Of a stretch of 64,000 nt of DNA, positions 32,602 through 42,471 are shown piece by piece. The stretch comes from an uncultured Flavobacteriaceae bacterium. Lineage in GTDB: Bacteria; Bacteroidota; Bacteroidia; Flavobacteriales; Flavobacteriaceae. How positions within the stretch are numbered: the first letter of the stretch is position 1; each line of letters starts with the position of its first letter. The position numbers were made by a program, and so were the translations under genes. Location of the stretch: assembly GCA_947489085.1 (NCBI GenBank), contig CANLCJ010000019.1:1-64000 (forward strand). Reading direction: 5' to 3'. The notes beneath the pieces are model-generated. The model was not told the DNA's origin and did not search any database. It saw only the letters and a list, made by a program, of their open reading frames with translations.

Positions 32602-33192
32602 ATGAAAAAACAATTAAAAACAAACTTTATTTTATTACTATTAGTTTTAATAACAACGACTTTTAGCTGTAGTAAAGATGATCTTTCAACAGAAAGTGAT
32701 TTAGTAAACGAATCTATATTACCTATTGATGATACTGCTAGTTCTGAACTTTTTGTAAGACCCGACTGGATTTCTAGGAATGATGCTTCAGGTAGTGGTA
32801 GACCACATGTTGGTTTACATTTACAAACACCTGCATCTGCTGAGAGGGTTATGAACAGACAACCAAATAGAGATTTTTTATCGTTTTGGAACACGGAAAC
32901 AGTAGACAGGGCTCGTTTAGCAGAATATTTGGCTCAACAAGAAAGAACTTGTTATAATAATCAACGTGCTATTCTAGGCCGTTTGGGTATGGGACAGTCC
33001 ACTTCTTTTACTGTTCCAGCTCTTCAAGAATTCGAATCATCAATAGGTACAATTGAAAGAGGACCACGTAACAGGTATACAACAAGATTTGGTAGTAACG
33101 TTTTTAGAAATGTTAGAATAGTTTTTGTTAGAATAGCTGTGGGAACAGCTCTAAGTTCTTATGCTGTTTTAACTGCATTTCCTACGAGATAA
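32602..33192 (+). CDS. RNase A-like domain lipoprotein (CdiA-CT type), predicted surface-exposed
   Basis: The 196-residue protein has a lipoprotein signal (LITTTFSC, Cys23) followed by SKDD, which matches the K(D/E)2-type signal for surface export of lipoproteins in Bacteroidota. The mature part from about residue 60 resembles the bacterial RNase A-fold toxin domain of CdiA C-termini: early His residues in RPHVGLHL (69 and 73), an Arg a little later (82 or 86), a helical stretch FLSFWNTETVDRARLAEYLA, and the closing strands VRIVFVRIAV and SYAVLTAFPTR. The T-x-Y active-site motif is TAF here (Thr191, Phe193). Family assignment is by pattern memory, not a search. It could be a contact-dependent toxin or a surface RNase. 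Confidence 0.6.
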   Translation: MKKQLKTNFILLLLVLITTTFSCSKDDLSTESDLVNESILPIDDTASSELFVRPDWISRNDASGSGRPHVGLHLQTPASAERVMNRQPNRDFLSFWNTETVDRARLAEYLAQQERTCYNNQRAILGRLGMGQSTSFTVPALQEFESSIGTIERGPRNRYTTRFGSNVFRNVRIVFVRIAVGTALSSYAVLTAFPTR

Positions 33193-33221
33193 TTAACAAA
33201 TATAATTATTTCTGATATCAC

Positions 33222-33257
33222 AAAAATCTCAATAAGGTCATTCTTATTGAGATTTTT
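33222..33257 (+). terminator. strong intrinsic terminator after the lipoprotein gene
   Basis: AAAAATCTCAATAAG (33222-33236) pairs exactly with CTTATTGAGATTTTT (33243-33257) around a six-base loop, with more T residues after it. It would separate the lipoprotein transcript from the next gene. Confidence 0.85.
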
Positions 33258-33542
33258 TTAATTGAATCTAATTTTATCAAAGCAATCTTTTAAGTAAATC
33301 ATGGGATTATTTTAATAGATCGAAATTACAGTGAGTACTTATAAATTTTGTTTTTAAAATACTACGATACACACATTTATTTTGATTTGATTTAAACCCA
33401 TAAAACTTAATTGTAAAAAGACAACATACAGCATTGAAATAGTTTTCATTTTAAATGTATTAGGTTTACAAAAAGGTAATTATGAAAAATATTTTTATAG
33501 TAATGTTTTCTATTGGAAATAAAATATGCTTATTTAAAATAC
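33258..33542. other. A+T-rich spacer upstream of a small hypothetical gene
   Basis: No gene is credible here. A 30-codon frame from 33482 (MKNIFIVMFSIGNKICLFKI) overlaps the next gene out of frame and is probably chance. No clear TAnnTTTG box was found. Confidence 0.4.
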
Positions 33543-34034
33543 ATGAGCAAAACATCAAAAAATACTATGAATAATTATTATAGAACACTAATTCTGGCCG
33601 ATGAAGAAAACCAATGGGAAGTTTCTTCTGTTATTTCGATGATTACTGTCTTAGATGATATTAAACACTTAAAAACAGAAATGGATTCTTTATTTGCTAC
33701 TAATCTTGATATAGATCTAGATGTTCAAGACGCTTCTTTCTTTACAGATATAGGCTTGCTTGATGACAAGCATTACAATCGTGAAACAAGAAATGGAGCC
33801 CTTATTTATAAATACCACTTTAGATTTTCAAACTTTGGTAAACTTTACACCATAATTAATAATTGCCCTGAAGATACCACATTGACTAAAAAGATAGAAC
33901 TTACAAAACAGCTTCTTAGCACACATAAATTCTGTTTTATTCCTGTAGAAATATTAAATACGACATATAACGGTAAAAATAAATTACCTTACAAAGATTT
34001 TACTTGGTGGCACAGGTATTTTGATTATGTTTAA
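33543..34034 (+). CDS. hypothetical cytosolic protein, possible immunity partner
   Basis: The 163-residue acidic protein has no signal peptide or membrane segment and no family I recognise; it contains DDIKHLKTEMDSLFATNLDI, a central Asp-rich region and an aromatic tail (DFTWWHRYFDYV). Possible starts are a TTG at 33513, ATG at 33543 and ATG at 33567; 33543 is a compromise. Its size, cytosolic nature and place just after the RNase A-like lipoprotein are what one expects of an immunity protein, but a strong terminator lies between, so it needs its own promoter, and the link is only positional. Confidence 0.55.
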   Translation: MSKTSKNTMNNYYRTLILADEENQWEVSSVISMITVLDDIKHLKTEMDSLFATNLDIDLDVQDASFFTDIGLLDDKHYNRETRNGALIYKYHFRFSNFGKLYTIINNCPEDTTLTKKIELTKQLLSTHKFCFIPVEILNTTYNGKNKLPYKDFTWWHRYFDYV

Positions 34035-34111
34035 AAATGGTATTTAATTGCTATTCTTTTTAGTAAGACGTTTAGGAAATTATATACTCTTCATACATTT
34101 AAATTTAAAAA

Positions 34112-35890
34112 TTACATACGTTCTGGCACTTCAATTCCTAAAATGCTAAACGCATTTTTTATGGTTTGTGCTACTGTCTGCGATAACGCAATTCTAAATT
34201 GTTTTTCATTAGTATTATCGGCACCGAGTATAGAAACGTTTTGGTAAAATGAATTAAAACTTTTAACTAAATCGTAAGTGTAATTGGCTACTAATGCTGG
34301 GCTGTGTTGGCTAGCTGCTTGTTGTACAACTTCAGGAAATAATTGCAATTGCTTAATAAGTTCGCGTTCTTTATCATGCAGCACCAAGGTTTTATCAATG
34401 TTTGTGCTTTCAGTATCTGCTTTTCGTAATATCGATTGAATTCTGGCATAGGTATACTGAATAAAAGGCCCTGTATTGCCTTGAAAATCGATAGAGTCTT
34501 TAGGATCGAACAGAATGCGTTTTTTAGGGTCCACCTTTAAAATGTAATACTTTAAAGCTCCTAAACCTATCGTTTTATATAAGGCTTTCTTCTCTTCTAT
34601 TGTATATCCGTCCAATTTGCCTAACTCTTCTGAAATCTCTTCAGCCGTTTTAGCCATCTCTTCTATTAAATCATCTGCATCTACTACAGTACCCTCGCGG
34701 CTTTTCATCTTTCCGCTAGGTAAGTCTACCATACCATAACTTAAATGGTATAGGTTTTTTGCCCATTCGAACCCTAATTTTTTCAAGATTAAGAACAGAA
34801 CATTAAAATGGTAGTCTTGCTCGTTACCTACAGTGTATACCATACCCCCAACATCGTCATGATCTTTAATACGCTGTATGGCTGTACCTATATCCTGCGT
34901 CATATAAACAGCAGTACCATCGGCACGTAGTACAATCTTTTTATCTAAACCTTCTTCGGTTAAATCGCACCATACCGAACCGTCAGCTTCCTTAACAAAA
35001 ACACCTGTCTTTAAACCTTCTTCTACAAATTCTTTCCCTAGTAAATAGGTTTCACTCTCGTAATAAAGAGCATCGAAATCAACACCTAAATTTTTATAGG
35101 TTTCATCGAAACCAGTGTAAACCCAACCGTTCATAGTTTTCCAAAGGTTAACCACAGCTTCGTCTCCTGCTTCCCATTGTCTTAGCATAGCCTGAGCTTC
35201 TAATAAAAGTGGTGCTTGTTTTTTTGCAGCTTCTTCTGTTTGACCTTTAGCAATTAAATCGGCAATTTCCTTTTTATATTCTTGATCAAACTTTACATAA
35301 TAATTACCTACCAGTTTATCGCCTTTCAGCCCTGTGGTTTCAGGAGTTTCTCCATTTCCAAAACGCTGCCAAGCCAACATACTTTTACAAATATGAATCC
35401 CTCTATCGTTTATAATCTGGGTTTTATATACTTTCTTTCCAGAAGCTTTTAAAATTTCTGCAACACTGTAACCTAAGAGGTTATTTCTAATATGCCCGAG
35501 GTGTAACGGTTTATTGGTGTTGGGTGACGAATATTCGACCATAACCGCTTTGTTTGAAGCTTCTGGTTTGGTAAAACCGTAATCGGCAATACTACTTATA
35601 CTTTCAAAAAAATTAAGGTAGTAACTATCGCTTATCTCTATATTTAAAAAGCCTTTAACTACGTTGTAGCCCTTAACATCTTCTACATTATCTACTAAAT
35701 ATGTTCCTATTTGCCCTCCAATTTGTACTGGGTTGCCTTTTACAAAACGTAACATAGGAAAAACCACAACAGTAATATCTCCAGCAAACTCTTTTCGCGT
35801 TGCTTGAAATTCAACAGATTCTAGCGTAACATTATAAGCTTTGGCTACGGCTTGTTTTACGTGGTTTGAAATTGTATTTTGAAGGCTCAT
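34112..35890 (-). CDS. argS: arginyl-tRNA synthetase
   Basis: The 592-residue class I synthetase charges tRNA-Arg. It has the N-terminal additional domain, the HIGH-like SSPNTNKPLHLGHIRNNLLG, the KMSKS-region SGKMKSREGTVVDADD typical of ArgS, and a C-terminal DALR anticodon domain ending SILGIEVPERM. Length is normal. It is monocistronic on the minus strand; its promoter region holds a long palindrome. Confidence 0.97.
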   Translation of the reverse strand: MSLQNTISNHVKQAVAKAYNVTLESVEFQATRKEFAGDITVVVFPMLRFVKGNPVQIGGQIGTYLVDNVEDVKGYNVVKGFLNIEISDSYYLNFFESISSIADYGFTKPEASNKAVMVEYSSPNTNKPLHLGHIRNNLLGYSVAEILKASGKKVYKTQIINDRGIHICKSMLAWQRFGNGETPETTGLKGDKLVGNYYVKFDQEYKKEIADLIAKGQTEEAAKKQAPLLLEAQAMLRQWEAGDEAVVNLWKTMNGWVYTGFDETYKNLGVDFDALYYESETYLLGKEFVEEGLKTGVFVKEADGSVWCDLTEEGLDKKIVLRADGTAVYMTQDIGTAIQRIKDHDDVGGMVYTVGNEQDYHFNVLFLILKKLGFEWAKNLYHLSYGMVDLPSGKMKSREGTVVDADDLIEEMAKTAEEISEELGKLDGYTIEEKKALYKTIGLGALKYYILKVDPKKRILFDPKDSIDFQGNTGPFIQYTYARIQSILRKADTESTNIDKTLVLHDKERELIKQLQLFPEVVQQAASQHSPALVANYTYDLVKSFNSFYQNVSILGADNTNEKQFRIALSQTVAQTIKNAFSILGIEVPERM

Positions 35891-35911
35891 TTACTTTATT
35901 TTATTGGCTGG

Positions 35912-35963
35912 CAAAGATAGAAAGTTTTTAATGGTTTTCTAGTAAATAGAAAACATTAAAAAC
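35912..35963 (-). promoter_or_regulatory. argS promoter with a long inverted repeat
   Basis: The minus strand has TATCTTTG (35912-35919), a TAnnTTTG box 22 bp before the start. Directly upstream, 35924-35941 pairs with 35947-35963: 17 base pairs with one bulged G and a five-base loop, covering the -33 position. No TTTG is found there, so the palindrome may be an operator or a hairpin from upstream transcription. Confidence 0.5.
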
Positions 35964-36300
35964 AGTAATTTTGTAGTGATTTTACTATATTAAACACGCT
36001 TTTGTATGCATTCTCTTTTTAGCACTATAACATTAGCGTCCATTACTTTAGTGTCGTTTTTCTATGATTTTTGCACTTCATCTATTCGTCGATTATTAAT
36101 AGAAAATCATCTTACTTTTAATCTAATATATCGGTAGAAAAACCTAAAAATTAGAATTTGAAAGTACTTTTTGCAATTTTTGTTTTATAAGCTATTACAA
36201 CAGAAGTTAACCAATTTATCAAAATAACCCATTAAGATCTTTATTCCCCTCGGTAAAGTATCTTACATATAGCCCTATGGGCTATAATCAAAGTGTAAAC
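35964..36300. other. divergent intergenic region argS / histidine kinase
   Basis: No gene is seen. It contains TATAGCCC (36268-36275) facing GGGCTATA (36279-36286), an 8-bp inverted repeat 14 bp before the kinase ATG, which may affect initiation. No confident promoter box was assigned for the kinase. Confidence 0.4.
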
Positions 36301-38388
36301 ATGAGGAGACTAACTACTCTCATTATTTTTTTTCTAGTTTTTTTTGGTACTTCCCAAACCAAAGAACTAGACAGTTTATCCGTTGAATTGGCGTTTAAAA
36401 CTGTAGATTCTCTAAAAGTAGACACCTCTTTAGAAATTATTGAAAAACTGTACTATTCTAAAGATTACGATCTCGCTTTGGTGTATATAAAACAAAGCGA
36501 AAAATTGGCTTCTACCATTAATTACTTAAAAGGCACCGCAGCTGTTACATATTACAAAGCTTTAATATATGCTAAAAAACAGGATTACATAAATGCAAAA
36601 GCTGGTTATAATAGTGCAAAAACTATTTACACCAAACTTAAGGACACGATTAGTCTTGCTAAAATTGATAATAGTTTGGGACTACTAGAGCTGCAACGCG
36701 GCAATTTTAAAGAAGGTTTAAAGTATGTACTTCCCGCTGTAAAAGAATTGGAGCGTAAAGGCTTAAGGCAAGAGTTACGGCATGCCTATGCTGGATTGGG
36801 AGAAGTATACTTTAAAATGCACAACTTAAATAAAGCTATAGAGTATAATTTAAAAGCACTTGAAATACAACGTTATCTTAACGATAGTAATGGTGTATAT
36901 AAAACCAATTTAATGTTGGCAGAACTCTATTCTAAAACCAGAGAACACCGCAAAGCAATTCGATTTTACGAAAATGTTTTAGAAAACCACAACATAAAAA
37001 ATGATTCTATTAAACGCTATATTTTCCCTAAAATTGGCGGCGAATATTTGGAGTTTAACGACTTTACATCTGCCACTAAGTACCTCTTAAAGGGCTTAAA
37101 ACTCAATAGACGTAAAAATGACAAACAGAACCTTTTAGTTACACTTAACAACTTAGGGTATTTAAACCTAAAAGAAGGGCGTTTAAAAACTGCTGAAAGG
37201 CAGCTAGAAGAAGCTGGACTTATAGCCAATGCTATTGCTAATAACGAAGAATTATTAAGGTATTATAAAATAATGAAGGCCTTAGATTCGACCAGAAATA
37301 AATTTGAAAACGCTTTTGTTTGGCAGAGTAAATATTACAAATTAAAAGAGAAAATAAAAACGCCTAAAATAGAATTTTCAGCACCCGTTGAGGTTATTGC
37401 TATTGAAAAAGAAGATTTGGTGTTAGAACCAGAAGAAAAAACCAAAGTTGCCAAAGGTGTTTTACCTCTTAATATCTTTCCCGAACGCCAAAATACAGGC
37501 TTTAAACAATTAAAAATATTTCAAGTTTTGTTTTATTGTTCTGCTGGGCTTTTAGCAATTACATTAACGTTTCTTATTCTGGTATATTTAAAACGGCATA
37601 CACGTTTAAAATACACACAAGAGCTTGAGGACAAAAACCTGAAGGTGCAATTGCAAAACGAGGCTTTTGAAGAACAAACAAAACACTTGGAAAGTGTAAA
37701 TAATGTTAAGGATAAATTATTTTCTATAGTGTCTCACGATCTTAAAGATTCGCTGTCTTCTATAAACGGTTTTATAGATTTGTTAAAGGATGGCTCCTTA
37801 TCTCGAGAAGAGTTTGATAATTTAATTCCTGAACTAAGCGAGAATGCTAATAATGCGTCTCTTTTACTCTTTAATCTACTCAACTGGTCCAAGACCCAAA
37901 TGCAGTCTTTAAAGCCTAGTCCTAGCCTATTTGACGTGCAGGAAGTGTTTGACGAAAAAATAAAGCTTATAGAACAGCGCCTAGAAAATAAAGGCATAGC
38001 TATAGAAAATCGCTCTATGCGAGATTTTGCTTATGCTGACAGAAGTATGTTTGAAATTATAATACAAAACTTACTAGCTAACGCTTTAAAATTTTCCAGA
38101 CAGGGCGATACAGTAAGTATTTCTAACTATATAAGTAATGGAAATTGTATTGTTAGCATAGCAGATACAGGCGTTGGTATCTCTAAAAAAACAATGGATA
38201 AGTTGTTTAAAAAGAACGATGCTTACTCTACAATGGGTACTAATAACGAGAAGGGTACTGGCCTTGGTTTATCTATTTGTAAAGAATTGGTGGAGCTCAA
38301 TAATGGTAAAATATGGGTTGAAAGTACACTTGGTGTGGGAAGTACGTTTTTTGTACAATTGCCTAAATCTAAAATCATGTCTGGCTAA
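36301..38388 (+). CDS. TPR-containing sensor histidine kinase (HisKA type)
   Basis: The 695-residue protein has a signal peptide (TTLIIFFLVFFGTSQ), about 320 residues of TPR repeats (AIEYNLKALEIQRYLND; KAIRFYENVLENHN), one membrane helix (IFQVLFYCSAGLLAITLTFL) and a coiled linker. The HisKA domain has KLFSIVSHDLKDSLSSINGF with the phospho-His, and the ATPase has NLLANALKFSRQGD, IADTGVGISKKT and GTGLGLSICKELVELNNG. It differs from the kinase at 7696 in being the classical HisKA rather than HisKA_3 type. No response regulator is adjacent, so it is an orphan. The start at 36301 follows the signal peptide logic. Confidence 0.9.
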   Translation: MRRLTTLIIFFLVFFGTSQTKELDSLSVELAFKTVDSLKVDTSLEIIEKLYYSKDYDLALVYIKQSEKLASTINYLKGTAAVTYYKALIYAKKQDYINAKAGYNSAKTIYTKLKDTISLAKIDNSLGLLELQRGNFKEGLKYVLPAVKELERKGLRQELRHAYAGLGEVYFKMHNLNKAIEYNLKALEIQRYLNDSNGVYKTNLMLAELYSKTREHRKAIRFYENVLENHNIKNDSIKRYIFPKIGGEYLEFNDFTSATKYLLKGLKLNRRKNDKQNLLVTLNNLGYLNLKEGRLKTAERQLEEAGLIANAIANNEELLRYYKIMKALDSTRNKFENAFVWQSKYYKLKEKIKTPKIEFSAPVEVIAIEKEDLVLEPEEKTKVAKGVLPLNIFPERQNTGFKQLKIFQVLFYCSAGLLAITLTFLILVYLKRHTRLKYTQELEDKNLKVQLQNEAFEEQTKHLESVNNVKDKLFSIVSHDLKDSLSSINGFIDLLKDGSLSREEFDNLIPELSENANNASLLLFNLLNWSKTQMQSLKPSPSLFDVQEVFDEKIKLIEQRLENKGIAIENRSMRDFAYADRSMFEIIIQNLLANALKFSRQGDTVSISNYISNGNCIVSIADTGVGISKKTMDKLFKKNDAYSTMGTNNEKGTGLGLSICKELVELNNGKIWVESTLGVGSTFFVQLPKSKIMSG

Positions 38389-39326
38389 TGTAGTTTAGGT
38401 AAAAACACTTCAGCCATCATACACCTTGCACTGCCACCCCCATAAGTTTCTATAGTTTCTAAAGAGCTAGAAACTATGTTGCATTGCTGTTCTTCAATAC
38501 GCTGTATTTGATCTTTGGTTAAGGCTTTATAGGCACCAGTACTCATCACCAAATATTGCTTTCCATTAGTTCCTATAACTTGTAACGCGTTGCCAGCAAA
38601 TGCTGCAGATTGTGCTTCTGTAATTGTAATAATTGCTTTTCCATCGGCTTTTAAATGTTTTAAAACCATTTTACGTTCTTTTTTATCGTCTATAGCATTT
38701 ACACAAATTATAGCGAATGTATTTGCAATACACAACATTACGTTGGTGTGGTAAATTGTTTTACGCTGCCCCTCTACAGTTTGCAATGCCGAAAACACCA
38801 CAGGTGTATATTCGAAATCTTCGCAAAATTCGATAAACAAACTTTCATCTGTACGCGGAGATATGGCACAATACGCTTTTTTATGCACTCTATCTAAAAC
38901 TAAACTTCCTGTGCCTTCTAAAAACACATCATCCTCTTCTGCACTTGTATAATCTATAATATCATCTATTAAAAACCCTTCTTCCTCTAAGCGGTCTAAA
39001 ACATCTTCACGCCGCTCTAAGCGCCTATTTGGGGCGAACATTGGATACACCGCTACAGTACCTGTGTTATGGAAAGACACCCAATTATTTGGAAACACTG
39101 CATCTGGTGTATCTGGTGTAGGCGTATCGTCTATAACAATAACGCGAACACCTATTGTTTCTAGCTGTTTTACAAAATCGTCAAATTCTGCTAACGCTTT
39201 TGCTTGCAATGTGGCTGGCAATAAATTTTCGGCTTTATTTTGGTAATAGTTATTCTCAATAGTCTGCGCATTTGCTCTAAAATTTGCAGGCCTAATCATT
39301 AAAACGGTATCTGTTATTTGTTTCAT
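38385..39326 (-). CDS. ctlX: amidinotransferase-fold hydrolase, CtlX type
   Basis: The 313-residue protein belongs to the arginine deiminase/amidinotransferase superfamily: FPNNWVSFH near residue 80 and the C-terminal GGGSARCMMAEVF with the catalytic Cys. These features match the citrulline utilization hydrolase (CtlX) group, which removes the ureido group of citrulline in the organisms where it has been studied. It converges with the kinase gene and their ends overlap by four bases, with no room for a terminator between them. Assignment to CtlX rather than another superfamily member is moderately sure. Confidence 0.75.
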   Translation of the reverse strand: MKQITDTVLMIRPANFRANAQTIENNYYQNKAENLLPATLQAKALAEFDDFVKQLETIGVRVIVIDDTPTPDTPDAVFPNNWVSFHNTGTVAVYPMFAPNRRLERREDVLDRLEEEGFLIDDIIDYTSAEEDDVFLEGTGSLVLDRVHKKAYCAISPRTDESLFIEFCEDFEYTPVVFSALQTVEGQRKTIYHTNVMLCIANTFAIICVNAIDDKKERKMVLKHLKADGKAIITITEAQSAAFAGNALQVIGTNGKQYLVMSTGAYKALTKDQIQRIEEQQCNIVSSSLETIETYGGGSARCMMAEVFLPKLH

Positions 39327-39524
39327 ACTTTAAATGTATAGTGGTACAATTTGTAAACAAAAATCTCGTGTATATATATTTTTTTTTACACTATTGTTAC
39401 ATTAAAAAATGAAACCGTAATTACAGTTAAGCTTTCATTTTTTGTCTTAAACTGGCTAAATACAATGCAACATATTTACACGAAACTCTTAGCCATAAAT
39501 CGTATAAATGGATTGTTCTCAAAT

Positions 39525-39559
39525 AAAAAAGCTTCATGAAAATATCATGAAGCTTTTTT
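39525..39559 (-). terminator. intrinsic terminator after gltA
   Basis: A perfect 15-bp stem pairs 39525-39539 (AAAAAAGCTTCATGA) with 39545-39559 around five bases; the A run on the left becomes a U run on the minus transcript. It lies 21 bases after the gltA stop. Confidence 0.8.
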
Positions 39560-39579
39560 TATAGGATTAAAAATATAAT

Positions 39580-40866
39580 CTATCTCTTTTCTATAGGAGC
39601 AAAACCTCTTTCTGTTTCACCTACGTACAATTGTCTTGGACGCCCTATTGGTTCTTTATTTAAACGCATCTCTCTCCATTGTGCAATCCATCCTGGTAAA
39701 CGCCCTAAAGCAAACATAACTGTAAACATCTCTACAGGAATGCCCATAGCTCTGTATATAATACCTGAGTAGAAATCTACGTTTGGATATAACTTTCTAT
39801 CTACAAAGTAAGCATCTTCTAAAGCTTCTTTCTCAAGACCTTTTGCGATATCTAAAATAGGATCTTGTACGCCTAAATTAGCTAAAACTTCGTCGGCAGC
39901 CACTTTAATAATCTTAGCACGAGGATCGAAGTTTTTGTATACACGGTGTCCGAAGCCCATTAAACGGAACGGATCGCTTTTATCTTTAGCTTTGGCCATA
40001 TATTTTTTAGTGTCGCCACCATCTTCTTTAATAGCTTCAAGCATTTCTAAAACTGCTTGGTTAGCACCACCATGTAATGGCCCCCAAAGCGCTGATATAC
40101 CTGCTGACAAGGACGCAAATAAACCTGCGTGAGACGAACCTACGATACGTACTGTAGATGTAGAACAGTTTTGCTCATGGTCTGCATGTAAAATTAATAA
40201 CTTATCTAAAGCATCAACTACAATTTGGTTTTGAGTGTACTCTTCGTTAGGTACTTTAAACATCATTTTTAAAATGTTTTCTACGTAACCTAAACTTTTA
40301 TCGCCGTAATCTAGTGGCAAACCACTTTTCTTACGCATCGTCCAAGCTACTAACACAGGAAACTTCCCTAAAATACGTACTACAGAGTTGTACATATCTT
40401 CTTCTGAATCTACATTTACAGATCCTGGGTTGAATGCTGTTAAAGCACTTGTTAAAGATGATAAAACGCCCATTGGATGTGCAGACTTAGGAAATGCATC
40501 TAAGATTTTCTTAACGTCTTCATCTACAATAGAGTTCTTTTTTATGTCTGAGTGGAACTTATCTAATTCTGTTTGTGTTGGTAATTCACCAAAAATTAAT
40601 AAGTAAGCTACTTCTAAAAAATCTGCTTTTTCTGCTAATTCTTCTATAGAATAACCTCTATATCTTAAAATACCTTTTTCTCCATCTAAAAATGTAACGG
40701 CACTTTTACATGATCCTGTATTTTTATAGCCTGGATCTAGGGTAATAAGCCCTTTTGTAGCGCCTCTAAGCGCCTTTATATCCATTCCTATTTCGTTTTC
40801 TGTTCCTTCTATTAAAGGAAACTCATGTTTTTCTCCATTTATTTCTAAAGTACCGGTATTTGACAT
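39580..40866 (-). CDS. gltA: citrate synthase
   Basis: The 428-residue type II citrate synthase condenses acetyl-CoA and oxaloacetate in the TCA cycle. Visible signatures include GILRYRGYSIEELAEKADFL, LHADHEQNCSTSTVRIVGSS, ISALWGPLHGGANQAVLEML and GFGHRVYKNFDPRAKIIK with the catalytic His and Asp region. Length is normal. It has its own terminators on both sides and is probably monocistronic. Confidence 0.97.
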   Translation of the reverse strand: MSNTGTLEINGEKHEFPLIEGTENEIGMDIKALRGATKGLITLDPGYKNTGSCKSAVTFLDGEKGILRYRGYSIEELAEKADFLEVAYLLIFGELPTQTELDKFHSDIKKNSIVDEDVKKILDAFPKSAHPMGVLSSLTSALTAFNPGSVNVDSEEDMYNSVVRILGKFPVLVAWTMRKKSGLPLDYGDKSLGYVENILKMMFKVPNEEYTQNQIVVDALDKLLILHADHEQNCSTSTVRIVGSSHAGLFASLSAGISALWGPLHGGANQAVLEMLEAIKEDGGDTKKYMAKAKDKSDPFRLMGFGHRVYKNFDPRAKIIKVAADEVLANLGVQDPILDIAKGLEKEALEDAYFVDRKLYPNVDFYSGIIYRAMGIPVEMFTVMFALGRLPGWIAQWREMRLNKEPIGRPRQLYVGETERGFAPIEKR

Positions 40867-40980
40867 CTGATTTTCTTTATATTTTAATTTAAGCGATCGC
40901 TAATTTACAAAATCTAAGTTTATTTTAGAAGTCTCTATGCAAAGGTTTTGTTAATTAGTACATTGTTAAAAATTGAACAA

Positions 40981-41016
40981 AAAAAAAGCAATTACCTAAC
41001 AGTAATTGCTTTTTTT
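40981..41016 (-). terminator. intrinsic terminator after eno
   Basis: A perfect 15-bp stem pairs 40981-40995 (ending GCAATTAC) with 41002-41016 around six bases, flanked by A and T runs, 26 bases after the enolase stop. Confidence 0.8.
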
Positions 41017-41042
41017 TAAAAAGTCTTAATATTGAGTGTTTT

Positions 41043-42347
<1,305 letters not shown>

Positions 42348-42364
42348 TTAATCTTTTATTTATT

Positions 42365-42372
42365 CAAATTTA
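42365..42372 (-). promoter_or_regulatory. -7 box of eno
   Basis: The minus strand reads TAAATTTG, matching TAnnTTTG, 29 bp upstream of the eno start. Confidence 0.45.
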
Positions 42373-42471
42373 CGTTATAATCTTCTCTTTTTAACAGCCT
42401 TCTAATATTAAATATTGAAATAAAAACTATAACGTTTTAGTAATGTGTACTTATGCTATTTTAAGCTTGGT

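Noticed and set aside
33482-33574. 30-codon frame starting MKNIFIVMFSIGN
   Set aside because: It overlaps the start of the next gene in another frame and has no supporting feature.
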